From assembly GCA_038211295.1 (NCBI GenBank), contig JBBQVS010000101.1:1-12959 (forward strand): 12,959 nt of DNA. The letters are read 5' to 3'. The position numbers and the translations under genes were made by a program. The notes beneath the pieces were generated by a model. It did not search any database and was not told the origin of the DNA. It saw only the letters and a list, made by a program, of their open reading frames with translations. This document shows, piece by piece, positions 1 to 6,340 of the stretch; position 1 is the first letter of the stretch; each line of letters starts with the position of its first letter. This DNA comes from JBBQVS01 sp038211295 (GTDB lineage: Bacteria; Chloroflexota; Ktedonobacteria; Ktedonobacterales; Ktedonobacteraceae).

Positions 1-153
1 AAACAGGCACAACGCTTTCTCTCGGCTTTCGGTCCCATCTCACGCCATTTTCAACCGCGAAGACACCGTCTGAGTGCTGGGGAGTACCGTACCATTTTAC
101 AGGGCCGCTTCCAGGTGTGGGACGAGGTGACCAGGGTCAAACCGGCTGCATAA
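1..153 (+). CDS. C-terminal fragment of an IS6-like transposase, cut by the window edge
   Basis: Frame 1 is open from the first base to TAA at 151-153, giving 50 residues of the 3' end of a gene that begins outside the window. The residues include QAQRFLSAFGPISRHFQPRR and LSAGEYRTILQGRFQVWDEV. This pattern (Q-RFLSA-GPI--HF-PRRH-LSA-EYR---RF--W) matches what I remember of the C-terminal tail of IS6-family DDE transposases of Chloroflexota and Deinococcus type, after the last catalytic Glu. No catalytic residue is visible here. The right-hand terminal inverted repeat should lie shortly after 153, but I could not identify it without the left end. It could be a complete element or a remnant. Family assignment is from memory of the tail motif. 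Confidence 0.65.
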   Translation, partial: KQAQRFLSAFGPISRHFQPRRHRLSAGEYRTILQGRFQVWDEVTRVKPAA

Positions 154-226
154 CCACCATTATCCGCAGTTACTTCTTGCTCTCCAGCATCTTTCTTCTT
201 TCATAACCCAACAAGAAACTTCTTTC

Positions 227-506
227 CTACCAATAAGTTGACAATACCTTTTGTACGAGTTGAACCTCGCTGGCGTCCAACTGTTGCGAAATCGCTGGGT
301 CAATAATAGCGCGGTGATGCACAATGTGGACGTATGGGTTCGCATACTATACCCATCTGGACATTCTCGTAGGGAGTTGAGATGGAGGAGTCCCCTTGAG
401 TAGGCGCAGTGGAGGCAGCATGAACTCTCCCAGTCCCTATAGCATAAAACACTGTACACAACATCAATGTAAGAATGAAACAGCTGAACTTCTTAACGAG
501 TTTCAT
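227..506 (-). pseudogene. small exported protein, apparently frameshifted
   Basis: ATG at 504-506 opens a frame of 68 codons that ends at about 300. The first 30 residues are a clear Sec signal peptide: basic n-region (MKLVKK), hydrophobic core FILTLMLCTVFYAIG, and an Ala-x-Ala type cleavage site near VHA-AS. After residue 53 the reading becomes Cys/Pro-rich and stops. In the next frame, from just after a TAG at 347-349, 39 residues follow that look protein-like (YANPYVHIVHH, then AIIDPAISQQLDASEVQLVQ) and end with TAG at 227-229. Removing one base at about 341-348 joins the two into a single exported protein of about 92 residues. A weak AAAGGA sits about 11 bases before the ATG. I do not recognise the family. 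It is either a real pseudogene or a sequencing error. Confidence 0.5.
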
Positions 507-651
507 AACGATCTTTGTCCTTTCAACGTAATGGAAGCCTCTGAAGCATGAAGTAGCTTCTTCTGGTATCCAAGTATAGTCCGATTGGGTGTCACGATAT
601 AATATGGGGATACCTCTACGCTAAACTGTAGATCGGCATTCTAGGCTGGAG

Positions 652-961
652 CTAGTCCACGGGTGGTCGTTCTTGTTGTGGATACTGCGCTTGCGAGTAC
701 GTGTACTGCTTTTCCCCTTCTTGATACATCTCGGGTGATGGTTGAACTGATGGCGAAGCGTCTTGCACGTTTCTCTGAGCAGGGTATGGTTGTTGTGGGA
801 GAGATGAGAGTGGTATGGTGTGGTGTCTGTTGGTTCTTCTGCGGGCGTATCACGAGCCACACAACAGCTACAATGATCGCAAGAAAAACTAGCACCCAAT
901 GATTGTCATGCCTGTCTTCTTTCTTTCCTCTGCCCAAAGGTGGCAGTGTCGATCTCACCAT
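652..961 (-). pseudogene. single-TM protein with Pro/Gln-rich tail, apparently frameshifted
   Basis: From ATG at 959-961 (an upstream ATG at 1054 is also in frame, but neither has a good ribosome binding site) the frame gives a basic N-terminus (GRGKKEDRHDNHW), one strong membrane segment VLVFLAIIVAVVWLVI, then RPQKNQQTPHH. Beyond about position 820 this frame turns into Thr/Arg-rich filler and stops at 641. The neighbouring frame, open from 849 to TAG at 652-654, instead reads IPLSSLPQQPYPAQRNVQD and MYQEGEKQYTYSQAQYPQQE, a Pro/Gln/Tyr-rich tail typical of small anchored bacterial proteins. A one-base shift between about 790 and 845 joins the two into a protein of about 95-100 residues. Function is unknown. 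Like the gene at 227-506, it lies next to the transposase remnant. Confidence 0.45.
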
Positions 962-1203
962 TTGTAGTGTTGCGAAGACACTGAGATCGCCCCGATGCGT
1001 CGCAAAAAACGATGTTTCTCGTTCTCTGTTCGTAGTATGGTTCGCTGACATCACATTTGCATCACATCGTTGATCCGCGGTATCACCATCACCTCACAAC
1101 ATTCCGCCGCATCCTGTTTTCCCTCCCAACTGAGCAAGGATTTTTAAAAAGAGGTCTGTGTAGGAGGCGAAAGAGGTGTTCTTTGGACCTTCCATCGACA
1201 CGC

Positions 1204-1232
1204 TTGACACGAACGGCTATACTTACTCTATA
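1204..1232 (+). promoter_or_regulatory. predicted sigma-70-type promoter of the permease gene
   Basis: A perfect -35 box TTGACA lies at 1204-1209. The best -10 at usable spacing is TCTATA at 1227-1232, with a 17-base spacer. TATACT at 1218-1223 is a better hexamer but is only 8 bases from the -35. No other plus-strand gene lies between here and the permease, whose start is about 135 bases downstream. Confidence 0.5.
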
Positions 1233-1250
1233 CCTCCTAGTGGGGGGTTT
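1229..1250 (+). promoter_or_regulatory. candidate CsoR/RcnR-family operator over the -10 region
   Basis: The bases ATACCTCC-TAGT-GGGGGGT form an inverted repeat of a C-tract and a G-tract flanked by AT-rich bases. It overlaps the proposed -10 box and start point. Operators of the CsoR/RcnR/FrmR regulator family are known for exactly this layout (AT, C/G-tract, short centre, G/C-tract, AT), and they repress metal-efflux genes until copper or nickel/cobalt binds. That the site works this way is inference. No csoR-like regulator gene is in the window. Confidence 0.4.
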
Positions 1251-1369
1251 ATTCTTGTCTGTACAAGAAGAGGAAGGCACACGACGGCTACGGCGTTTTG
1301 GACGCTCTCCCCAACGGGAACAGAGAGAGGATGAGATGGCCCATGTCGTTCCATAGGAAGAAGAGTGAT

Positions 1370-2509
1370 ATGCAAATTCTTCAGAGTCTTGGACAAGCAC
1401 TGTTTATGGCATTCAGTATGGCGTGGGAAATCCTCTGGCCGCTCATACTTGGCTTCGCGCTCTCAGGAGTCGTCCAGGCAGTCGTGTCACATCAAGCCCT
1501 TGCAAAGACACTAGGAGGAAGTGGACCCAAAAGTCTTACTCTTGCTACGCTCTTTGGCATTGCCTCCAGCTCGTGTTCCTACGCCTCCGTTGCACTCGCT
1601 CGGTCCATTTTTCAAAAAGGCGCGAGCTTCACCGCGTCGATGGCCTTTGAACTGGCCTCGACAAATCTGGTCATTGAGCTTGGGATTATCCTCGTGGTGC
1701 TGATGGTCATCTTCATTGCACTGATCTTCCGACTAACCTTAACGCCAAAGCTGGTGCAGATAGCAAAAGCTCAGGCAGAAAAAGGCATGATGGGCAGAAT
1801 GGAGGGACACGCGGCAATGGATATGAGTGTGGAAGGCGGCTCCTTCTTCTCAAAACTATTTAGCGGTAGGGGCTTTACCTCCGTGAGCCAGTACTTTGTT
1901 ATGGATTGGGCCTCAGTTTGGGTAGATATCGTAGTTGGGTTACTCATTGCAGGAGCATTGGCGGCCTGGGTTCCTGACTCGTTCTGGCGCGTGTTTTTCT
2001 TTGCTAATAATCCTACTCTTGCAAAATTTGAGGGACCACTGGTGGGGCCATTAGTTGCCATTGTGAGCTTTGTGTGCTCCGTCGGCAACGTGCCGCTGGC
2101 AGCCGTGCTCTGGCGTGGTGGAATCAGCTTTGGCGGCGTGGTCAGCTTCATCTTTGCCGACCTGATTATCCTGCCCATTCTGGACATCTACCGCAAATAC
2201 TACGGCTGGAAGGTCATGAGTTTCATCCTGGTCACATTCTACATCACGATGGCGGCTGCCGGATATGTCGTCGAGTTTCTGTTCGAGGCTCTTGGCATCA
2301 TCCCACAGAACCGCAACATCGTGGCGATTACTGAGGGCATTCAGTGGAATTACACGACGGTTCTCAATATCTTGTTCCTTGTTCTGGCCGCCATCTTGAT
2401 AATCCGCTTTCTCCGCACTGGTGGTCCCGCAATGCTGCGGATGATGAGGACACCAGAGCAAGATATACAGCATGAACATACTACGACTCAGCATGATATG
2501 GATCACTAG
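1370..2509 (+). CDS. PF03773-family permease, predicted metal or metalloid exporter
   Basis: The product is a polytopic inner-membrane permease of the COG0701/PF03773 family (YraQ/ArsP-like). From the chosen start it is 379 residues with about eight membrane segments. Two family-typical half motifs are visible: SSSCSYASVALARSIFQKG (about 66-84) and CSVGNVPLAAVLWRGGISFG (236-255), followed by FADLIILPILDIYRKYYG. A cytosolic loop (about 140-156) is rich in Met and His (MMGRMEGHAAMDMS), and the C-terminus ends HEHTTTQHDMDH; both could bind soft metals. The ATG at 1370 is preferred because AGGAAG lies 9 bases upstream. In-frame alternatives are ATG 1343, ATG 1331 and TTG 1298. A predicted CsoR-like operator precedes it. 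The segment after ELGIILVVLMV seems shorter than in relatives I remember. Family is secure, substrate is inferred. Confidence 0.85.
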   Translation: MQILQSLGQALFMAFSMAWEILWPLILGFALSGVVQAVVSHQALAKTLGGSGPKSLTLATLFGIASSSCSYASVALARSIFQKGASFTASMAFELASTNLVIELGIILVVLMVIFIALIFRLTLTPKLVQIAKAQAEKGMMGRMEGHAAMDMSVEGGSFFSKLFSGRGFTSVSQYFVMDWASVWVDIVVGLLIAGALAAWVPDSFWRVFFFANNPTLAKFEGPLVGPLVAIVSFVCSVGNVPLAAVLWRGGISFGGVVSFIFADLIILPILDIYRKYYGWKVMSFILVTFYITMAAAGYVVEFLFEALGIIPQNRNIVAITEGIQWNYTTVLNILFLVLAAILIIRFLRTGGPAMLRMMRTPEQDIQHEHTTTQHDMDH

Positions 2510-2628
2510 CATAAAGCCGTGAAAGGACGTTACAGTAGGAAGAGGACGTTGGGTTTGCCACATCCGTAAAAAAACAGAATTTTAAAATGGAATGGTTCTA
2601 GAAGCGCAAGGTCTCCTGAGAACGGCGC

Positions 2629-2659
2629 TTGACAACTTCCTGACAGAAGCTTTTAAAAT
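2629..2659 (+). promoter_or_regulatory. possible plus-strand promoter facing the antisense of the ArsR-SRPBCC gene
   Basis: TTGACA at 2629-2634 is followed by TTAAAA at 2653-2658 (18-base spacer) or TAAAAT at 2654-2659 (19). No plausible plus-strand gene follows. Transcription from here would pass the hairpin at 2684-2703 and then run antisense into the 3' end of the convergent regulator gene. Confidence 0.3.
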
Positions 2660-2683
2660 GATGTGATGATCTCTATTAAGTAT

Positions 2684-2703
2684 GTGCCTCCACGAGGAGG
2701 CAC
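2684..2703. terminator. perfect 8-bp hairpin between convergent genes
   Basis: GTGCCTCC (2684-2691) and GGAGGCAC (2696-2703) pair perfectly around the loop ACGA. It sits between the permease stop (2509) and the stop of the minus-strand regulator (2727), so it is placed to terminate either transcript. Neither strand has a strong U-run after it, so efficiency is uncertain. The rest of 2510-2726 shows no gene. Confidence 0.4.
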
Positions 2704-2726
2704 GACATGTCAAATACGATCATACA

Positions 2727-3527
2727 TCACTCACTACGCCCAAGATACTTCGGCAAATTTACCGCGAGCAGATGCTTCCAGCCTTCTGGAAAGCGGCCCC
2801 TACTTCTCTCAGAAATCTCCCCAAAGGCCCGATGCGAGAACTTCAACACAGTTCCCCCCTCTTGCGGCACAAGCTCAAGACGAATGTAGCCCTGCACGCC
2901 GCTGCCCAGGCCATGATCGCCTTCAATCTCCAGCTTTTTGTTGTGCTCGACATAGGTGACGACACCAAAAAGTGCCCCTTCGCCATTGCCGAAATCCTCC
3001 CACATCCGCTTGCCCACTTCTGGCTCTAGCACTAGTTTTCCACGGCCCCAGCTCGAATTCGGGTCCCACCACTCGGCAATATCACGGGTGAGTGCCTGAT
3101 AGATACGTTCGGGGCTAGCTTTGATCAGAACTTCTAACTCTGTGTGGAACACAGAGACTACTGATGCGCTTTGTTCAGACATACTCTTTTCCCTTTCTTC
3201 ATCTGTCTCGACATGCTGTTTCATACGTAGAAGGGAGGCCGCAACGTGGGCCTCGTAGGGTTTCAACCATCGTTCGGACATCTGCTGGAGAGGAATGGCA
3301 TTGAGGTAATTCCACCGTTCACGACCCTCGCGCTTGATGAGCACCAACCCAGCCTCTTCCAGAACCGTAAGGTGCTTCATGATCGCGAAGCGCGATACCG
3401 TGAATGCCGAGCAGAGTTCACCAGTTGTCCGTGGACGCTCTTTGAGTAAATCCAGAATGGCGCGTCGATGTGGATCAATCAGTGCTCGCCAGATAGGGGT
3501 AAATTCCTCTTCCATATGTGACTTCAT
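2727..3527 (-). CDS. ArsR-type HTH regulator fused to an SRPBCC (AHSA1-like) domain
   Basis: From ATG 3525-3527 the product has 266 residues. Residues about 6-85 are a winged helix of ArsR type: FTPIWRALIDPHRRAILDLL, then TTGELCSAFTVSRFAIMKHL (helix-turn-helix) and LVLIKREGRERWNYLN (wing). After a charged linker, residues about 127-266 are an SRPBCC/AHSA1 ligand-binding fold: ELEVLIKASPERIYQALT, WWDPNSSW, and a C-terminal helix EGWKHLLAVNLPKYLG. Such fusions are known as one-component regulators with a hydrophobic pocket; the ligand is unknown. An upstream in-frame TTG (3552-3554) falls inside the promoter and is unlikely. The start seems leaderless. Inside the gene, ATG 3180-3182 at the beginning of the SRPBCC half is preceded by AAAGGGA at SD distance, as if two genes had fused. 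Confidence 0.88.
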   Translation of the reverse strand: MKSHMEEEFTPIWRALIDPHRRAILDLLKERPRTTGELCSAFTVSRFAIMKHLTVLEEAGLVLIKREGRERWNYLNAIPLQQMSERWLKPYEAHVAASLLRMKQHVETDEEREKSMSEQSASVVSVFHTELEVLIKASPERIYQALTRDIAEWWDPNSSWGRGKLVLEPEVGKRMWEDFGNGEGALFGVVTYVEHNKKLEIEGDHGLGSGVQGYIRLELVPQEGGTVLKFSHRAFGEISERSRGRFPEGWKHLLAVNLPKYLGRSE

Positions 3528-3565
3528 GGTAACATATTTTAACCCATTTGTCAATGTCTTCTCAA
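3526..3565 (-). promoter_or_regulatory. promoter of the ArsR-SRPBCC gene, with possible autoregulatory site
   Basis: On the minus strand TTGAGA (3560-3565) is spaced 17 bases from TTAAAA (3537-3542), which would start transcription within a few bases of the ATG at 3525-3527. That fits the absence of a Shine-Dalgarno sequence and suggests a leaderless mRNA. A competing -35, TTGACA, lies at 3549-3554. An imperfect inverted repeat (ATGG at 3526-3529, CCAT at 3544-3547, AT-rich centre) covers the -10 region and could be the regulator's own operator. Confidence 0.4.
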
Positions 3566-4008
3566 TGAAGTTCCTATCAGTTGCTGTGGGAAATCCTTCG
3601 CGTACCGTTTTCAGGTTTGGGTCCGTTGACCCATAGACCGTTTACACATTTCTGCCTACAGCCTATCTTCCTCTTCAAGCACTCAGATCAATTTTTTATT
3701 GAACAGGGATACTTTCAATATGTGTCACCACTCATGAGTCTCCCGAACTTTTGACGCTTCATGGACGTGTCCCTCTTAATTACTTTTGCTAGGAGCATTG
3801 CAGTGCCCGCTTTCGCAACGTCTGGAAGCTCGCTTTTCCATACATTTGTCTCTTGAGAAGCTTCAACCTGTGAACATGCCCCTCAACGGGACATTGACTA
3901 CAAGACAGGGTGAGACCGGCTTTCACAGCATCGTACTAGTAAAGTCCTGGATGAGATTGTAGGTTTGGGCAATTTGTGGATACGTTTGACAGAGCTGAGT
4001 CAGGTACT
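3566..4008. other. gene-free stretch
   Basis: I see no convincing gene on either strand between the regulator's promoter and the long hairpin. One plus-strand frame from about 3934 reads VLDEIVGLGNLWIRLTELSQ before stopping inside the hairpin. It is protein-like, but the frame is closed by TGA just upstream and I cannot match it to a family. The stretch could be eroded mobile-element DNA. Confidence 0.4.
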
Positions 4009-4076
4009 AACGGTGTGCTTCTGACGAAAAACCACTTTTGAGCACAAGAATGGTTTTTCGTCAGAAGCACACCGTT
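4009..4076. repeat. 68-nt near-perfect long hairpin
   Basis: The 26-base arm at 4009-4034 (beginning AACGGTGTGCTTCTGACG) is the exact reverse complement of 4051-4076. The 16 bases between continue the stem after one C/A mismatch (T-A, T-G, T-A, T-A, G-C), leaving the tetraloop AGCA at 4041-4044. The arms contain AAAAA and TTTTT runs flanking the inner stem, so the inner part resembles a bidirectional intrinsic terminator. The outer 18 bp are more than a terminator needs. It lies 85 bases after the stop of the minus-strand esterase gene. It could be a terminator, a miniature transposable element or the collapsed ends of an insertion sequence. Confidence 0.8.
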
Positions 4077-4160
4077 GGGCCAATCAGGCGTCTCAAAACC
4101 ATTGATTTTTTGTGACAAACCGCAGAGTTCAATGGAGACCTCGAACGAGTGGCGAGCGAA

Positions 4161-5672
4161 TCATGGCCCATGTGTTTCAAAGATAACTTCAGGATAGTAT
4201 GCCGACGGCCTAGCAAGCAGCACTTCTGGCTCACCCTTGAAGTATTTGTCGAAGAATGAAACCGAGTACGCATTAATGATCTCATGTGCACGCTGACTCC
4301 CAATCGGTCCGCTGAAGCCAATCGTTGGGAACATCGGCGAGAGAAGGTCAATGTCAGTGAAATCGACGTGGAATGTCCCAGGTATCTGCACGAAGTAGCC
4401 ATCTGCTGGCAACCTATTATATACCTCGTGCATTGTGGTCTGAGTTTGTACGATATCCTTCTCTGCCCAGCCGCCCACTTTTTGCCTTTCGAGTCGCATC
4501 GAGTCGGCAGGTCGAGTAATCCACATGGCTGGCTGTTGCAAACCCGAATGGACCACATCGGCGGTCATCGCCACGTCTATCATCAGACACGCTTTGAGGC
4601 GTGACTCTTTCAGACAAGCCTCGGCACCTACCATACCGCCAAGCGACATTCCAAACACACCGGTATGCTCTAAATCCAGTTTCCCGGTCAGCAGACCCTT
4701 AGGGTCTCTCGTATTGAGGGCAGCAAGCTGATCAAGCGTGAAGCTGACATCCTGGGCAAGATACGGGATTATCCCGTCCTTGAAGGTCTGACCGAAGAGG
4801 TGTGGTGCTTGTTCGGTTGGACTGAGACTCTGATTGACCAGAGCCTGGATCTGAGGGAAGAGTTCAGGGGTGAGAGTTATTTGATGTCCATCGGGGAACA
4901 CCACCGAGGCGGCAACCCCAGGTTGATCGATACCCACGACAATGTAGCTATGCGAGACCAACTCTTCAACCTGAAAGGTGAGCATCTGTCGATAACCGGT
5001 GATCCCTTCTAGGACGATGAGCACGGGATAGCGAGATTGATTATCCGCCACAGGAACCGACTCCGTCGCATTCGTCGTGACGTATTTGAGGTGTTGCAGG
5101 GAGAAATCTGGGAAATGGTGCAGCCTCGCCAGCGCGGTCGCAACAGCGTCGGCATCCTGTATATACGGAGTATGCCAGGATGAGGAACCCTTCTTGGCTG
5201 GATACCATACCTGCACCATCAGTTCACGACGCCTATTTTTATCAGTACTGATAACCTCACGACGACTTCCATCCGTCCAATGGTAGATGACTGTCCCGAT
5301 TTCGTATGGTCCAGAGGCGCGAGGAAAGCGAAAGACAGGGAGAAGAATGGGAAGAACGGCTGATATTCCTAAGCCAATGATGCACAGGATGATCGCAAAA
5401 CCCACGGCAAATCGATTGGTGAGTATCTGTTTGACAATTCCATCCACTGGCGCAACGTTCTGCGACAACCAGGCGAGCACTAAAAGTCCCGTCAGCACAT
5501 ATGCCGGGATCATTTGCCACCGTTGCCCTTCTATGAGTACCTGCACAATTGCTAGAGCAAGCATGATAAGTACTATGTACCTCATCCAGCGTGTAGCGTG
5601 GAGGTGGGGTACTGCTAGCACCAGAAAAGTGAGGAGATCGGTCACGACTAACAAGATTTCAACTGGTCTCAT
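4161..5672 (-). CDS. membrane-anchored alpha/beta hydrolase, PAF-acetylhydrolase-like
   Basis: With ATG 5670-5672 the product has 503 residues. The second ATG is chosen because AGGGAG lies 6 bases before it; the first (5685-5687) has no SD. Four hydrophobic segments at about 5-25, 32-47, 55-70 and 88-113 form a membrane anchor. An alpha/beta hydrolase domain then follows from about residue 145. The likely catalytic triad is Ser343 in GMSLGG, Asp366 in LMIDVAM and His435 in PGTFHVDFTD. The spacing and the H-x-x-FTD context match platelet-activating-factor acetylhydrolase (plasma/type II) relatives. The REL-VQVWYPA strand (about 149-159) is also typical. It is probably a lipase or esterase acting on short or oxidised acyl esters at the membrane; the true substrate is unknown. 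It is likely monocistronic, with 190 bases between it and the next upstream gene. Confidence 0.85.
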   Translation of the reverse strand: MRPVEILLVVTDLLTFLVLAVPHLHATRWMRYIVLIMLALAIVQVLIEGQRWQMIPAYVLTGLLVLAWLSQNVAPVDGIVKQILTNRFAVGFAIILCIIGLGISAVLPILLPVFRFPRASGPYEIGTVIYHWTDGSRREVISTDKNRRRELMVQVWYPAKKGSSSWHTPYIQDADAVATALARLHHFPDFSLQHLKYVTTNATESVPVADNQSRYPVLIVLEGITGYRQMLTFQVEELVSHSYIVVGIDQPGVAASVVFPDGHQITLTPELFPQIQALVNQSLSPTEQAPHLFGQTFKDGIIPYLAQDVSFTLDQLAALNTRDPKGLLTGKLDLEHTGVFGMSLGGMVGAEACLKESRLKACLMIDVAMTADVVHSGLQQPAMWITRPADSMRLERQKVGGWAEKDIVQTQTTMHEVYNRLPADGYFVQIPGTFHVDFTDIDLLSPMFPTIGFSGPIGSQRAHEIINAYSVSFFDKYFKGEPEVLLARPSAYYPEVIFETHGP

Positions 5673-5743
5673 TCTTTGCTCCCTCATGTACGCTCAATTT
5701 CCGACGAGAGACCTAAGCAGCCAAAGGAACCACTCTCAATCAA

Positions 5744-5759
5744 AGAACAGGATAGTTCT
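5744..5759 (-). promoter_or_regulatory. short inverted repeat upstream of the esterase gene
   Basis: AGAAC-(6 bases)-GTTCT at 5744-5759 is a perfect 5-bp dyad about 72-87 bases upstream of the esterase start codon. It is placed where an operator could sit, but I see no clear -35/-10 pair in 5688-5865, so this is a weak call. Confidence 0.2.
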
Positions 5760-5865
5760 AGTCTCTCACAAAGAGGTCACAGCATCACATCTCAGCCCTT
5801 GAGTATTAACGGAACGAAATACAACGCTAAGGTTTTGCTCTTTCACCTCACTGCTCCTCGTTCTT

Positions 5866-6165
5866 TTACGAGAGGAGACCACGGGCAACGGCAACCGCGA
5901 CTGCTGATGAGCGAGAATCAACGTTCAACTTGGTATAGATGTTCGTTAAGTAGGCCCGAACCGTGCGCTCCGTAATCCCAAGCCGTAACGCAATTTCCTT
6001 GCTCCGTTCGCCCTGCGCGACCCCCGTTAAAACCTCCCGTTCACGTTTGGTCAATTCCAGAGGGCCGGAGAGATCAAGAGGTAAAAAGTAGATACCGTTT
6101 TCGGTACCTACAGGTATTAGGAAAGGTGTTGAATGAATATTACCGCGAGTCAATGTACAGGTCAT
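5866..6165 (-). CDS. free-standing LuxR/GerE-type DNA-binding protein
   Basis: The product has 99 residues, of which about 37-98 are a complete LuxR C-terminal helix-turn-helix. The signature runs LTKREREVLTGVAQGERSKE, then IALRLGITERTVRAYLTNIY (recognition helix) and TKLNVDSRSSAVAVAVARGL. There is no receiver or ligand domain; the 36 residues in front are short and unassigned. ATG 6163-6165 overlaps the end of the upstream gene by 26 bases and is preceded in frame by TAA, so no longer version is possible from this frame. A hairpin (CTCCTCGT at 5854-5861 with ACGAGaGGAG at 5868-5877) covers the stop codon and may terminate the unit weakly. It could be an operon-specific regulator or a remnant of a larger response regulator. 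Confidence 0.75.
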   Translation of the reverse strand: MTCTLTRGNIHSTPFLIPVGTENGIYFLPLDLSGPLELTKREREVLTGVAQGERSKEIALRLGITERTVRAYLTNIYTKLNVDSRSSAVAVAVARGLLS

Positions 6166-6340
6166 TTACTTTATCCCAGAATGTGGCGTAATCAAGATAG
6201 TAAGGCTCGGTCGTTTTCCCATCACCTTCTGGCTTGTCCTTCGTCCATCTTAGCATCTCATTGAAAGGCTTAGTTGGATCCATAAAGACAGAGAATATTT
6301 CTTCATAAAGTGGAAACTCCGAATAGTATTTCTCACTCAT
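6140..6340 (-). CDS. 66-aa acidic orphan protein
   Basis: ATG 6338-6340 overlaps the TGA of the upstream pentapeptide gene as ATGA, and AAAGAGG lies 6 bases before it, so translation is well supported and probably coupled. The product is small and soluble, rich in Tyr, Phe, Glu and Asp (MSEKYYSEFPLYEEIFSVF, PFNEMLRWTKDKPEGDG, YYLDYATFWDKVNDLY). It has no signal peptide and no membrane segment. I do not recognise the family. Its position between the pentapeptide protein and a LuxR-type protein, overlapping both, suggests a shared function, possibly a partner or modulator of the pentapeptide protein. Confidence 0.6.
   Translation of the reverse strand: MSEKYYSEFPLYEEIFSVFMDPTKPFNEMLRWTKDKPEGDGKTTEPYYLDYATFWDKVNDLYIDSR

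Noticed and set aside
1057..1356. 99-codon plus-strand frame upstream of the permease
   Set aside because: It spans the predicted promoter and operator, has no SD, and its hydrophobic patch comes from the promoter bases.
2051..2563. 170-codon minus-strand frame opposite the permease 3' half
   Set aside because: It is a shadow of a strongly supported membrane-protein gene, and its His/Asp-rich reading has no family features.
3936..4118. 60-codon minus-strand frame across the long hairpin
   Set aside because: Its codons come largely from the inverted repeat and there is no start signal or recognisable family.
5762..5775. 14-base match TCTCTCACAAAGAG shared with 10843-10856, both upstream of minus-strand genes
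   Set aside because: One such match is roughly expected by chance in 13 kb on two strands, and it sits in a hairpin at one site but not at the other.
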